From positions 5,022,001-5,086,000 of the forward strand of contig NZ_JAUSUZ010000001.1 of NCBI RefSeq assembly GCF_030813715.1: DNA of 64,000 bases, given 5' to 3'. The notes beneath the pieces were generated by a model, which was not told the origin of the DNA, did not search any database, and saw only the letters and a list, made by a program, of their open reading frames with translations. Source of the stretch: Catenuloplanes indicus (GTDB lineage Bacteria; Actinomycetota; Actinomycetes; Mycobacteriales; Micromonosporaceae). A program made the position numbers and the translations under genes. Positions 55,397 to 63,540 of the stretch are shown one piece after another (position 1 is the first letter of the stretch; every line of letters starts with the position of its first letter).

Positions 55397-57481
55397 GTGG
55401 TCAATAGTTTCTCGTCGGACACGGAAGACGACGAGCCGTTCTGGTCTCCGGACGACCAGGATCCGTCGCCGGCGGACTCGCAGCAGAACAAGCCGGTGGC
55501 GCCGCCGCCGGCTCCACCGACCACGAATCGCGCCAGCGTGCCCGTGCCGGCCCCGCAAGATCAAGCTCAGGACGCAACGGTACGGCCGGCGCCCGATTCC
55601 GGGCCGCCCGCACTTCCGACGCCCGCCCCGCCGCTGCCCGTTCCGCCGCCGCTACCCGGTCCGCCTTCGGTGCCCGGTCCGCCGCCGCTACCCGGTCCGC
55701 CGCCGGGGCCGGACACGCGGGCGCAGGGCCGCGTCGTCGTGCCCGGACCGATCCCGCCGGGGCCGAACCCCGCCTACCCGGGTCCGGGTCCGATGCCGCC
55801 GGGCCCGGCCTACCCGGGTCCGGTGCCGCCGGGCCCGGCCTACCCGGGTCCCGGCCCGACTCCGCCGGGACCGGGCCCGCAGTATCCGAACCAGCAAGCG
55901 CCCGGGCCGCAGTTCCCGAACCAGCAGCCGCCGGGGCCGCAGTTCCCGAACCAGCCGTACCCGGGACCGCAGTACCCCGGTCCGCAGCAGCAGGTTCCGC
56001 AGCACCCTGGGCCGCAACACCCCGGGCCGCCGTACTCGGGGCCGCAGTATCCGAACCAGCATGCGCCCGGGCCGCAGCCGCAGTACCCGATGCATCAGCC
56101 GCCGGTGCAGCCGCCGGGGCCGGTGCACCACCAGCAGCCGCCGATCGTCCACCAGCAGCACCACCCGCAGTACCCACCGGTGCACCAGCAGGGCGTGCTC
56201 CCGCCCGTACCCCCGGTTGCTTTCCCGGGTCCTGATCTTTCGGTGCCCGAGGTGACGAGCACGCCGCCGGCCGACGGCGGCGACAGCACGCCGCCCGAGG
56301 ACGGGCAGCCGGCGAACGACGGTGCCGCACCGCGGCCCGACTTCCCGCGCCCGCCCACGCTGGAGCGGCCGCCCTACCCGGACCCGACCACCGCGCCGGC
56401 GTTCCCGTCCCCGAACCAGCCGCAGCCGCCGTGGCAGCAGCAGATCGCCCACCACCAGCAGGGGACCGCGTACCCGCCGGTGCCGTTCCCGCCGCAGGAG
56501 GGCCAGCCGCCGGTGCCGGACACCGGCTGGGAGCCGGACGCGCACGAGCCGACGCCGACCGCGGACGACTTCGCGCGGCGCCGGACCATGAAGCCGGCCG
56601 ACCCGGTCGCCCAGATGGGTGTGCGCGCCGGTCTGCGGCACGCCACGTTCGGCCTGCTCTCGCTGGCGCCGGGTCGGCGCGAGCAGGAGATCAAGAAGGA
56701 CATCGACATGGTCCGCCGGAACTTCGGCGGGCTGCGGCAGGTCACCATCGTCAACCCGAAGGGCGGTGCCGGTAAGACCATCGCGGTGCTGCTGCTCGCC
56801 ATGACGTTCGGCCAGCGGCGCGGCGGTTACGTGCTGGCCTGGGACAACAACGAGACCCAGGGCACGCTCGGCATGCGCGCGCAGCAGGACTTCCACGCGC
56901 GTACGGTCCGGGACATGCTCCGCGACCTGGTCAGCTTCCAGGGCGCGAGCGGCCGGGTCGGCGACCTGTCGCAGTACGTGCGGGCGCAGGGCGAGGGCAT
57001 GTTCGACGTGCTCGCGTCCGACGAGTCCGCGACCGCGGGCGAGATCCTGACCGCGGAGGCGTTCGCCGAGATCCGCGACGTGGTCAGCCGGTTCTACAAG
57101 CTGATCTTCGTGGACACCGGTAACAACGTGCGCGCGCAGAACTGGCAGGCCGCGATCGACGCGACCGACCAGCTCGTGGTCACCATGTCGGCCCGTAACG
57201 ACTCGGCGGAGACCGCGGCCCGGATGCTCGACCACCTGGAGCAGACCGGGCGGCAGCGGCTGGTCCGGCAGGCGGTGACGATCGTGTCGTCCCCGTCGAC
57301 CAAGCGCGACCTGGACACCGAAGCGATCTTCCGGCACTTCGCGGCCCGGACCCGGATCGTGCTGTCCGCCCCGTACGAGCGGAGCGTCGACACCGGCGAG
57401 CCGATCCGTTACGGCACGCTCTCCTCCGCCACCCGCGACGCCTGGCTCAAGATCGCCGCAGCGGTCGCGGAAGGACTGTAG
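55397..57481 (+). CDS. Proline-rich ParA/MinD-like ATPase
   Basis: The protein has 694 residues, with the GTG start at 55397 after GGGGAGG. Residues 1 to about 390 are a Pro/Gln/Tyr/His-rich disordered region (PGPQYPNQ, PPGPAYPGP). The C-terminal 290 residues form a deviant Walker ATPase with KGGAGKT at 455-461, LAWDNNETQGTLGMRAQQ and LIFVDTGNNVRAQNW, and the block TDQLVVTMSARNDSAETAARML. The layout recalls EspI of mycobacterial type VII loci (Pro-rich plus MinD-like), but no ESX genes are present. A role in localising or partitioning a membrane or secretion complex is inferred. Confidence 0.8.
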   Translation: MVNSFSSDTEDDEPFWSPDDQDPSPADSQQNKPVAPPPAPPTTNRASVPVPAPQDQAQDATVRPAPDSGPPALPTPAPPLPVPPPLPGPPSVPGPPPLPGPPPGPDTRAQGRVVVPGPIPPGPNPAYPGPGPMPPGPAYPGPVPPGPAYPGPGPTPPGPGPQYPNQQAPGPQFPNQQPPGPQFPNQPYPGPQYPGPQQQVPQHPGPQHPGPPYSGPQYPNQHAPGPQPQYPMHQPPVQPPGPVHHQQPPIVHQQHHPQYPPVHQQGVLPPVPPVAFPGPDLSVPEVTSTPPADGGDSTPPEDGQPANDGAAPRPDFPRPPTLERPPYPDPTTAPAFPSPNQPQPPWQQQIAHHQQGTAYPPVPFPPQEGQPPVPDTGWEPDAHEPTPTADDFARRRTMKPADPVAQMGVRAGLRHATFGLLSLAPGRREQEIKKDIDMVRRNFGGLRQVTIVNPKGGAGKTIAVLLLAMTFGQRRGGYVLAWDNNETQGTLGMRAQQDFHARTVRDMLRDLVSFQGASGRVGDLSQYVRAQGEGMFDVLASDESATAGEILTAEAFAEIRDVVSRFYKLIFVDTGNNVRAQNWQAAIDATDQLVVTMSARNDSAETAARMLDHLEQTGRQRLVRQAVTIVSSPSTKRDLDTEAIFRHFAARTRIVLSAPYERSVDTGEPIRYGTLSSATRDAWLKIAAAVAEGL

Positions 57482-57485
57482 GGAG

Positions 57486-57514
57486 CCGGGCCGGGGCCTC
57501 GTGCCCCGGCCCGG
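57486..57514. terminator. Bidirectional terminator hairpin
   Basis: CCGGGCCGGGGC (57486-57497) and GCCCCGGCCCGG (57503-57514) form a perfect 12-bp stem with a 5-nt loop between convergent genes. There is no T-tract. Confidence 0.7.
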
Positions 57515-57521
57515 ACCGGTG

Positions 57522-57941
57522 TCAGGCGCCGGCGAGCGCGTCCGCGGCGACCGGGTCGCTGTCCCGGAGGAACTGGGCGCAGCGGGCCGCCTCGTCCGCC
57601 TCGCCGATCGCGTCGGCGGCCCGGGCCAGCTCGTGCAGGCAGCTCAGGAACCCGCGGTTCGGCTCGTGCGACCACGGCACCGGGCCGTGGCCCTTCCATC
57701 CGTTGCGGCGCAGCGCGTCCAGGCCGCGGTGGTAGCCGGTGCGCGCGTACGCGTACCCAGCAACGGTCTGGCCGCTGTCGATCGCCCGCTTGGCAAGCGC
57801 CGCCCACGCCGCGCTGTTCGTCGGGAAACGCGCCGCCACCTGCGCGTACGCCTCGTCGTTGTCGGCGGCGGCGAGCGCGGCCGCCGCCTCGTCGTCGGCG
57901 GGCAGCAGCGTGGCCGGCGGCTGTGGCATCAGATTCTGCAT
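57522..57941 (-). CDS. DUF3151 protein
   Basis: The protein has 139 residues (ATG at 57941, or 57929). The sequence matches my memory of DUF3151: PATLLPADDEAAAALAAADN, FPTNSAAWAALAKRA, YARTGYHRGLDALRRNGWKG, VPWSHEPNRGFLSCLHELAR. It is helical and TPR-like, soluble, and common in actinobacteria as a single-gene family. No enzyme motif is present. It lies convergent with the ParA-like gene, and function is unknown. Confidence 0.85.
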   Translation of the reverse strand: MQNLMPQPPATLLPADDEAAAALAAADNDEAYAQVAARFPTNSAAWAALAKRAIDSGQTVAGYAYARTGYHRGLDALRRNGWKGHGPVPWSHEPNRGFLSCLHELARAADAIGEADEAARCAQFLRDSDPVAADALAGA

Positions 57942-58110
57942 GCGTCCATCTAACCCCGGCCGGTACGACGCCCCAGCGCACCGGGCCTGGCTGAACGGCT
58001 GAGTGTTTCGTCACGCGAGCGGCGCGGACCTCCACGCGCTCGGCCGGTGTCCGCGGACCGTCCGGTCGGCTACAAACAGAGGTCCGGAGCCTCCCCAGGA
58101 CCCGGAAGTC

Positions 58111-58140
58111 GAGAGCCCGGCGGCCGTCCGCCGGGCTCTC
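58111..58140 (+). promoter_or_regulatory. Perfect 13-bp hairpin in the leader of the LOG-family gene
   Basis: GAGAGCCCGGCGG (58111-58123) and CCGCCGGGCTCTC (58128-58140) close the 4-nt loop CCGT, followed by TCCCTTGCG. It ends 31 bp before the gene start. Both flanking genes point away from it, so it cannot be a normal terminator of a neighbour. Attenuation or mRNA protection is possible. Confidence 0.75.
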
Positions 58141-58171
58141 TCCCTTGCGCGGATGCGACAAACTTGAGCAC

Positions 58172-59350
58172 GTGCCGACTCCTCCGCCGCGTGACGTCCT
58201 CGATTTCCACGACCACACCGAGTCCGAGGTGGAGACGCGCGCCGAGCTCGACCGCCATCTCGCCACCGGCTCGCTGGCCCACCTGGCCGTGCTCGGACTG
58301 GCACTGGACGAGGACCCGCCGGATCTCTCCGGCGTCGAGCTGACCCGCACGCTGTTCCTGGGCTGCCGGTTCGCGTCCGCCGACGTGGCCGCAGACCTGA
58401 TCCGGCGCGGCGCGTCCGTGGTACCGGCGCTGCGCGAGCTGCCCTACCCGACGCACCCGGCCCGGCTCTACACGGCCGAGGACGTCTGCGCCGGCTTCCC
58501 GGAGCACGGCTTCGACGGCATGTACGACACCGTGGTCTACCGGCACTTCCGGGCGAACGGCGGCGCGGTGCCCCAGGTCCGCGAGGCGCTCGCGCAGCGC
58601 TTGCACGACCACGGCATCGACAACGCGCTCGCCTACGACACGCACGCCTGGCTGGCCGGGCACGGCGCGGCGTCGGTGGTCGGCGTGATGGGCGGCCACG
58701 CGGTCGCGCGTGGCTCGGAGCCGTACCGGCTGGCCGCCACGCTCGGCCGGGAGCTGGCCCGGCGCGACCGCCTGGTGGTCACCGGTGGTGGTCCCGGCGT
58801 GATGGAGGCCGCGAACCTCGGCGCCTACCTGGCCACCCGCCCCGAGGCCGACCTGGCCGAGGCGATCGACACGCTGGCCACCGCGCCGGACTTCATGGAC
58901 CACGGCCCGTTCACCGAGGCCGCGCTCGCGGTCCGGGAGAAGTTCACCCCCGACCCGGCGGCGCACTGGGCGCTCCGCGGCGGCCTCTCCGTCCCGACCT
59001 GGCTCTACGGCCACGAGCCGGCCAACCTGTTCGCCGGCCGGGTGGCGAAGTACTTCAGCAACGCGATCCGGGAGGACCAGATCCTTCGCCTCTGCCGGGG
59101 CGGCCTGGTCTTCGCGCCCGGTCGCGCCGGCACGGTCCAGGAGGTCTTCCAGGCCGCCACCAAGACCTTCTACGGAACCGACGGCCCCAGCGGCGCCTAC
59201 ATCTTCCTCGACCGCACGTTCTGGACCGAGACCCTTCCGGTCCAGACCCTGCTCGCCCCGCTGTTCGCCCAGTCCCCGCACGGCGACCTGACCCACACCA
59301 TCCACCTCACCGACGACGTCCACCACGCCGTGGAAATCCTCACCGCTTAG
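58172..59350 (+). CDS. LOG-family Rossmann nucleotide-binding protein
   Basis: The protein has 392 residues from the GTG at 58172. An ATG at 58145 is also open. The core is LOG/lysine-decarboxylase-like: VVGVMGGHAVARGSEPY, the ribose-binding VVTGGGPGVMEAANLGAY and the phosphate block APGRAGTVQEVFQ, which departs from the usual PGGxGTxxE by having R for G. LOG enzymes release free cytokinin-type bases from ribotides. The bacterial role is often unknown. A 120-residue N-terminal extension precedes the core. It overlaps the convergent GGDEF gene by 11 bp. Confidence 0.75.
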   Translation: MPTPPPRDVLDFHDHTESEVETRAELDRHLATGSLAHLAVLGLALDEDPPDLSGVELTRTLFLGCRFASADVAADLIRRGASVVPALRELPYPTHPARLYTAEDVCAGFPEHGFDGMYDTVVYRHFRANGGAVPQVREALAQRLHDHGIDNALAYDTHAWLAGHGAASVVGVMGGHAVARGSEPYRLAATLGRELARRDRLVVTGGGPGVMEAANLGAYLATRPEADLAEAIDTLATAPDFMDHGPFTEAALAVREKFTPDPAAHWALRGGLSVPTWLYGHEPANLFAGRVAKYFSNAIREDQILRLCRGGLVFAPGRAGTVQEVFQAATKTFYGTDGPSGAYIFLDRTFWTETLPVQTLLAPLFAQSPHGDLTHTIHLTDDVHHAVEILTA

Positions 59351-60941
59351 GTAGGTGGGGCAGCGCCAGCGAGTGCGGGGCGGCGGTGACCCGGTTGCGG
59401 CCGGCGTGTTTGGCGGCGTAGAGGGCGGTGTCGGCGCTCTCCAGGAGTCGCTCCGGCGTCTCCGGGCCGGTGCGGGTGGCGACGCCCGCGCTGAACGTGA
59501 CCGTGACGGTGCGGCCGTCGCCGAGGTCGATCGGAGTGGTGGCGACGCGGTCGCGGAGGGCGTCGATGCGGGAGACGGCGTCCGGACCGGTCAGGACCAG
59601 GACGAACTCCTCGCCGCCGTAGCGGGCGCACAGTTCGCCGGGGCGGGTGGCGCCGGAGAGGAGCGTCGCGATCCGGATCAGGACGGCGTCGCCGGCGGCG
59701 TGCCCGTACCCGTCGTTGATGCTCTTGAAGTGGTCGATGTCGATCAGCGCGACCGACAGCGTGCCACCGGCCGCGACCGCGCGGGTCAGGCCGGACATCA
59801 GGTGCCGCCGGTTGTGCAGGCCGGTGAGGTGGTCGCGGACCGCCTGCTCGGCGAGGTCGGCGCGGAGCAGTTCGATCGTCCGCAGCTGGTGTTCCAGCTC
59901 GCGGCGCTGGCGGTTGAGGTCGGTGACGTCGCGGGTGACGATCGCCCAGCCGATGCAGCGGTCACCGCGGCCGTTGAGGCGGCTCACCCGGATGTCCACG
60001 TCGAGGCCGGAGCCCTGCGCGTTCTCCACGGTGCGCTCGCGGTCGTCGTCGACGAGCAGGTCGCGGCCGGGCATCAGCGGGGTGGCGGGGCCGAGCACGT
60101 CCGCCATGGTGAGACCGATCAGGTCGTCCGGCGAGGCCGCGTTGAGCTGGCGGAGCAGCGCCTCACCGGCCGGGTTGATGTCCAGGATGCGACCGTCGCG
60201 GCCGACCACCGCGACCGCGTCGCTGATCTTCTCGAAGATGCGCCGGTGTGCGACCGGGGCCTGGGCCGGCATCGACTCGCGGACCACCATCCAGTACATC
60301 AGCGGCGCGGTGAGCGCGAAACCGAGCGCGGTCAGGTCGGTGAGCCGGCCGTGCAACGCCAGCACCAGCATGTTGAGCAGCGCGGACGGCAGTGAGATCA
60401 GCACCGCGAACGCGGCCGCCTGGTAGCGGCTGGACGTGATCGACCAGAGCCGTACCACTCGGACGAACGCGAACCCGAGCACGGCGTAGCTGTAGGCGGA
60501 GTGCGCCCAGAACATCGGGCCGTAGACCGGGACCAGCCCGCCGTCGAAGCCGGTGTTCTGCAGGCCGACGAAGAACTGCAGGTGCCACGGGTTGGTGGCG
60601 ACCGCGAGCACGCAGAGCGCCGGCTCGATGGAGATCAGCGCGATGAACCGCCGGCTCGGGTGCCAGGTGCGGTCGGCCAGCGCGTACGACATCACCAGCC
60701 AGCCGACGACGACGGTGCAGACGAAGACGAACGAGATCGTGGCCGTGGCGTGGAACAGGCGGCCGTCGCGCAGCGTCATCTCGATCGCGTCGGTCGACGC
60801 CCAGCCGGCCAGCCCGGTGTTGAGGAACGCGGTCGCGCCGAATCCGGCCGCGGTCCGGCGGCGCCGCCACGCCACCACCGCGATGCCGGTCGAGACCACG
60901 GCGGCGGCCAGGAAGAGCACGCACAGCACGACAGTGATCAC
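59340..60941 (-). CDS. Membrane PAS-GGDEF diguanylate cyclase
   Basis: The protein has 533 residues from the GTG at 60941 with GGGGAGG 8 nt upstream. The N-terminal 225 residues form seven hydrophobic helices (7TM histidine-kinase-type sensor). A PAS domain (about 230-355) contains DAVAVVGRDGRILDINPAG and the C-terminal WAIVTRDVTDLNRQR. The GGDEF domain has RDHLTGLHNRRHLMSGL and the active-site ARYGGEEF. The I-site reads RPGE where RxxD is usual, so product inhibition may be weakened. It makes c-di-GMP at the membrane. It lies alone, partly overlapping the convergent LOG gene. Confidence 0.88.
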   Translation of the reverse strand: MITVVLCVLFLAAAVVSTGIAVVAWRRRRTAAGFGATAFLNTGLAGWASTDAIEMTLRDGRLFHATATISFVFVCTVVVGWLVMSYALADRTWHPSRRFIALISIEPALCVLAVATNPWHLQFFVGLQNTGFDGGLVPVYGPMFWAHSAYSYAVLGFAFVRVVRLWSITSSRYQAAAFAVLISLPSALLNMLVLALHGRLTDLTALGFALTAPLMYWMVVRESMPAQAPVAHRRIFEKISDAVAVVGRDGRILDINPAGEALLRQLNAASPDDLIGLTMADVLGPATPLMPGRDLLVDDDRERTVENAQGSGLDVDIRVSRLNGRGDRCIGWAIVTRDVTDLNRQRRELEHQLRTIELLRADLAEQAVRDHLTGLHNRRHLMSGLTRAVAAGGTLSVALIDIDHFKSINDGYGHAAGDAVLIRIATLLSGATRPGELCARYGGEEFVLVLTGPDAVSRIDALRDRVATTPIDLGDGRTVTVTFSAGVATRTGPETPERLLESADTALYAAKHAGRNRVTAAPHSLALPHLPKR

Positions 60942-61022
60942 GTGTGCCCCCTCCCCGGACTCGAACTGGAACACCGCTCCATCGGCACGTACGGGGAGAG
61001 GGTGAGACGTTGTGAGGTATAC

Positions 61023-62243
61023 CTATCGGATCTGGTGGCCGGTGATGGCGCGCGCGATGACCAGCCGCTGGATCTCGGACGTACCCTCGAAGATGGTGTA
61101 GATCTTGGCGTCCCGGTACCAGCGCTCGACCGGGTGCTCGCGCAGATATCCGGCGCCGCCGAGGATCTGCACGGCCTTCTCGGTCACCGCGACCGCGACC
61201 TCACCGGCCTTGAGCTTGGACATCGAGCCCTCACCGGCCGCGAACGGGCGGTTGTTACGGCCCATCCACGCGGCCCGCCAGACCAGCAGGCGCGCGGCTT
61301 CGATCTCCATCCGCATGTCGGCCAGCGCGAACGCGACCGCCTGGTTCTCCACGATCGGCCGGCCGAACTGCACCCGGTTGCGCGCGTAGTCCAGCGCGTA
61401 CTCGTACGCCGCGCGCGCCACGCCGATCGCCTGCGCGCCGACCGTGGGCCGGGACAGCTCGAACGTACGCATCGACGCCTGGCCGGACGTGCGCTGTTTC
61501 TCCCGCGCCCGGGCCAGCCGCGCGTCCAGCGTGTCCTTGCCGCCGAGCAGGCAGCGCCCGGGCACGCGTACGTCGTCGAGGAAGACGTCCGCGGTGTGCG
61601 AGGCGCGCAGGCCGAGCTTGGCCAGCTTCCGCGGCGACGACAAACCCTTCGTTCCCGGGGGTACGACGAAGGCCGCCTGACCGCGCGAGCCGAGCGCGGG
61701 GTCGACGGATGCGGTGACCACGTGCACCGCCGCGATGCCGCCGTTCGTGGCGTACGCCTTCTGCCCGTTCAGCACCCACTCGTCACGGGCCTCGTCGTAG
61801 ACCGCACGGGTGCGGATCGCGGCGACGTCGGAGCCCGCCTCCGGCTCGGTGGAGCAGAACGCGCCGACCGCCGGGTTCGCCTCGTCGCCGAAGCACGGCG
61901 GCACCCACTCGGCCAGCTGGTCGGGCGTGCCGGAGCCGAAGATCGCGGCGACCGCCAGCGACGTGCCGGCGATCGACATCGCGAGTCCGGCGTCGCCCCA
62001 GAACAGCTCCTCGTTCGCGACCGGCATGGACAGGCCGCTCGGGTCGGACCAGGCGTTGGCCAGGAACTCGAACCCGTACAGCCCGACCTTCGCCGCCTCC
62101 TGGATGATCGGCCAGGGCGTCTCCTCGCGCGCGTCCCACTCCGCGGCGGCCGGGCGCAGCACGCCCGCCGCGAACCCGTGCACCCAGTCGCGCAGCTCGG
62201 TCTGTTCCGCGGTGAGCTCCAGGGAGAACTCCACGCCGGTCAC
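61023..62243 (-). CDS. Acyl-CoA dehydrogenase
   Basis: The protein has 406 residues. The acyl-CoA dehydrogenase fold is clear: an N-terminal helical domain (FSLELTAEQTELRDWVHGFA), the FAD-contact blocks AFCSTEPEAGSDVAAIRT and WVLNGQKAYATNGG, and the C-terminal helical domain with VQILGGAGYLREHPVERWYRDAK and YTIFEGTSEIQRLVIAR. The catalytic Glu fits the IFEGTSEIQ block. It overlaps the SCP2 gene by 4 bp, so the two are coupled, and the divergent TetR gene probably controls both. Substrate chain length is unknown. Confidence 0.92.
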   Translation of the reverse strand: MTGVEFSLELTAEQTELRDWVHGFAAGVLRPAAAEWDAREETPWPIIQEAAKVGLYGFEFLANAWSDPSGLSMPVANEELFWGDAGLAMSIAGTSLAVAAIFGSGTPDQLAEWVPPCFGDEANPAVGAFCSTEPEAGSDVAAIRTRAVYDEARDEWVLNGQKAYATNGGIAAVHVVTASVDPALGSRGQAAFVVPPGTKGLSSPRKLAKLGLRASHTADVFLDDVRVPGRCLLGGKDTLDARLARAREKQRTSGQASMRTFELSRPTVGAQAIGVARAAYEYALDYARNRVQFGRPIVENQAVAFALADMRMEIEAARLLVWRAAWMGRNNRPFAAGEGSMSKLKAGEVAVAVTEKAVQILGGAGYLREHPVERWYRDAKIYTIFEGTSEIQRLVIARAITGHQIR

Positions 62244-62692
62244 GCCTTGGGAATGTCGAACAGCGTCTGGATCTGCGCGGCCAGGCCGAGGTTGCCGTCC
62301 GCCTTGAGCTTGCCACCCATGAACATCATCACCGGGTTGCCGAGGCCGGAGATCAACTTTACGAACGGGACCGGCGCGACCGTCAGCGTCAGGTCGGCCT
62401 TCCGGTCCGTACTCGGCGAGAGCGTGCAGGCGCCGCCGTCGATCACGATCTCGTAGGTGTCCGCGCCGCCGTCCGGCCGGCCGGTGACGGTCCAGTGGAT
62501 GACCGCGCTGGTCTGGCCCGCGCGTTCCGGCCGGAACTGCTTCGGCATGCGCGCGAACACCTCGTCCAGGATGAGTTGGCGCTGCGGCCCGCTCATCACC
62601 TCGGTGATCGTCGAGTCCGGCGTCGCCTTGACGATCTTCGCGAACTCGCGCGGCTCCATGGTGGCGAAGGTGGCGGGATCGAAATCGGTCAT
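62240..62692 (-). CDS. SCP2 sterol-binding domain protein
   Basis: The protein has 150 residues from the ATG at 62692 (MTDFDPATFATMEPREFA), with GAGGA about 10 nt upstream. The SCP2 fold is seen as AVIHWTVTGRPDGGADTYEIVIDGGACTL, DLTLTVAPVPFVKLISG and the C-terminal GNPVMMFMGGKLKADGNLG. The SCP2 domain binds lipids or acyl-CoA in a hydrophobic tunnel. It is first in the operon with the acyl-CoA dehydrogenase and likely carries its substrate. Confidence 0.85.
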   Translation of the reverse strand: MTDFDPATFATMEPREFAKIVKATPDSTITEVMSGPQRQLILDEVFARMPKQFRPERAGQTSAVIHWTVTGRPDGGADTYEIVIDGGACTLSPSTDRKADLTLTVAPVPFVKLISGLGNPVMMFMGGKLKADGNLGLAAQIQTLFDIPKA

Positions 62693-62715
62693 CTCAGGCT
62701 TATCCTCTCGCAAAT

Positions 62716-62745
62716 CTACGCGCGCGTAACGTTACGCCCGGGTAG
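62716..62745. promoter_or_regulatory. 30-bp dyad operator for the TetR regulator
   Basis: Perfect 14-bp palindrome GCGTAACGTTACGC at 62724-62737, extended to a 30-bp dyad (CTAC at 62716 and GTAG at 62742) with only two mismatched pairs. It sits between the divergent SCP2 operon and the TetR gene, covering the likely promoters of both. This is the expected layout for autoregulation plus control of the lipid operon. Confidence 0.85.
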
Positions 62746-62747
62746 GT

Positions 62748-63509
62748 ATGCTGACAACCGTGCCGGCCTTCAAGCGTCTCCCCCGCGCCGTCCGCGAGCG
62801 GCAGATGCTGGACTCGGCCGTCCGGGTCTTCTCCCGCCGCGGCTACCACGCCGCCTCGATGGACGAGATCGCCGAGGACGCGGGCATCTCCAAGCCGATG
62901 GTGTACGCGTACCTCGGCACCAAGGAGGAGGTGTTCCTGGCCGCGCTGCACCGCGAGGCCGACCGCCTGATGGAGGTCGTCGCCGGTGCGGTCGAGCCCG
63001 GCGCCCCGGCCGACCGCCAGCTGTGGAGCGGCCTGCGTGCGTTCTTCGACTTCGTCGCCGGTAACCGCGAGGGCTGGACCGTGCTCTACCGCCAGGCCCG
63101 CGGGCTGGAGCCGTTCGCGGCCGAGCTGGCGGGCATGCGCTCGCGCATGGTCCAGGTGGTGACCGCGCTGCTCACCCGGGCGATGTCCGGCTCCGGCGGC
63201 CGGGCCACCGGCACCGAGCTCGAGGTGATGGCGCACGCGCTGGTCGGCGCGGGTGAGTCGCTCGCCGACTGGATGACCGACCACCCCGGCGCCGATCCCG
63301 CCAAGACCGCCACCCAGATGATGAACGTCGCCTGGCTCGGCGCCGACCGCCTGCTCACCGGCACCACCTGGCGACCGGAACCGCTACCTCGGGATCCGGA
63401 CCGCGGAGACGCTGCCGACGCCGAGCGTGCTGCGGGCGGTCAGGTCACCGCCGTGCGCCTGGGTGAGACGGCGGGCGATGGCGAGGCCGAGACCGCTGCC
63501 CCCGGTTGA
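62748..63509 (+). CDS. TetR-family regulator with readthrough-like C-terminal extension
   Basis: The protein has 253 residues from the ATG at 62748. A GTG at 62760 is an alternative start. The HTH is typical: QMLDSAVRVFSRRGYHAASM and ISKPMVYAYLGTKEEVFLAA. The ligand domain runs to about residue 205 (ATQMMNVAWLGADRLLTGT). The last 40-45 residues are the antisense of a histidine-kinase remnant and have no TetR counterpart, so the original stop was probably lost by a rearrangement. It should bind the operator at 62716 and respond to an acyl-CoA or lipid ligand. Confidence 0.85.
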   Translation: MLTTVPAFKRLPRAVRERQMLDSAVRVFSRRGYHAASMDEIAEDAGISKPMVYAYLGTKEEVFLAALHREADRLMEVVAGAVEPGAPADRQLWSGLRAFFDFVAGNREGWTVLYRQARGLEPFAAELAGMRSRMVQVVTALLTRAMSGSGGRATGTELEVMAHALVGAGESLADWMTDHPGADPAKTATQMMNVAWLGADRLLTGTTWRPEPLPRDPDRGDAADAERAAGGQVTAVRLGETAGDGEAETAAPG

Positions 63510-63533
63510 CCGGGCGCGGGACGCGCCGGCCCA
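63384..63533 (-). pseudogene. Histidine-kinase C-terminal remnant
   Basis: On the minus strand this frame encodes SRARSTGGSGLGLAIARR, then RLTQAHGGDLTARSTLGVGSVSAVRIPR and stops at 63384. This is the G2 box and C-terminal end of a two-component histidine kinase HATPase domain. The dimerisation, H-box and N, G1 and F boxes are missing upstream, where the frame becomes unrelated. It overlaps the TetR C-terminus antisense. It is a clear gene fossil. Confidence 0.75.
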
Positions 63534-63540
63534 CCGGTGC

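Noticed and set aside
60945-61005. tRNA-like TTCGAGTCC on the minus strand
   Set aside because: No matching acceptor stem, anticodon arm or D arm could be folded. The sequence is the leader of the GGDEF gene.
61015-61024. AGGTATACCT palindrome at the end of the acyl-CoA dehydrogenase gene
   Set aside because: A 10-bp palindrome covering the stop codon; it could be a -10-like element for the GGDEF gene, but no -35 or second copy supports a function.
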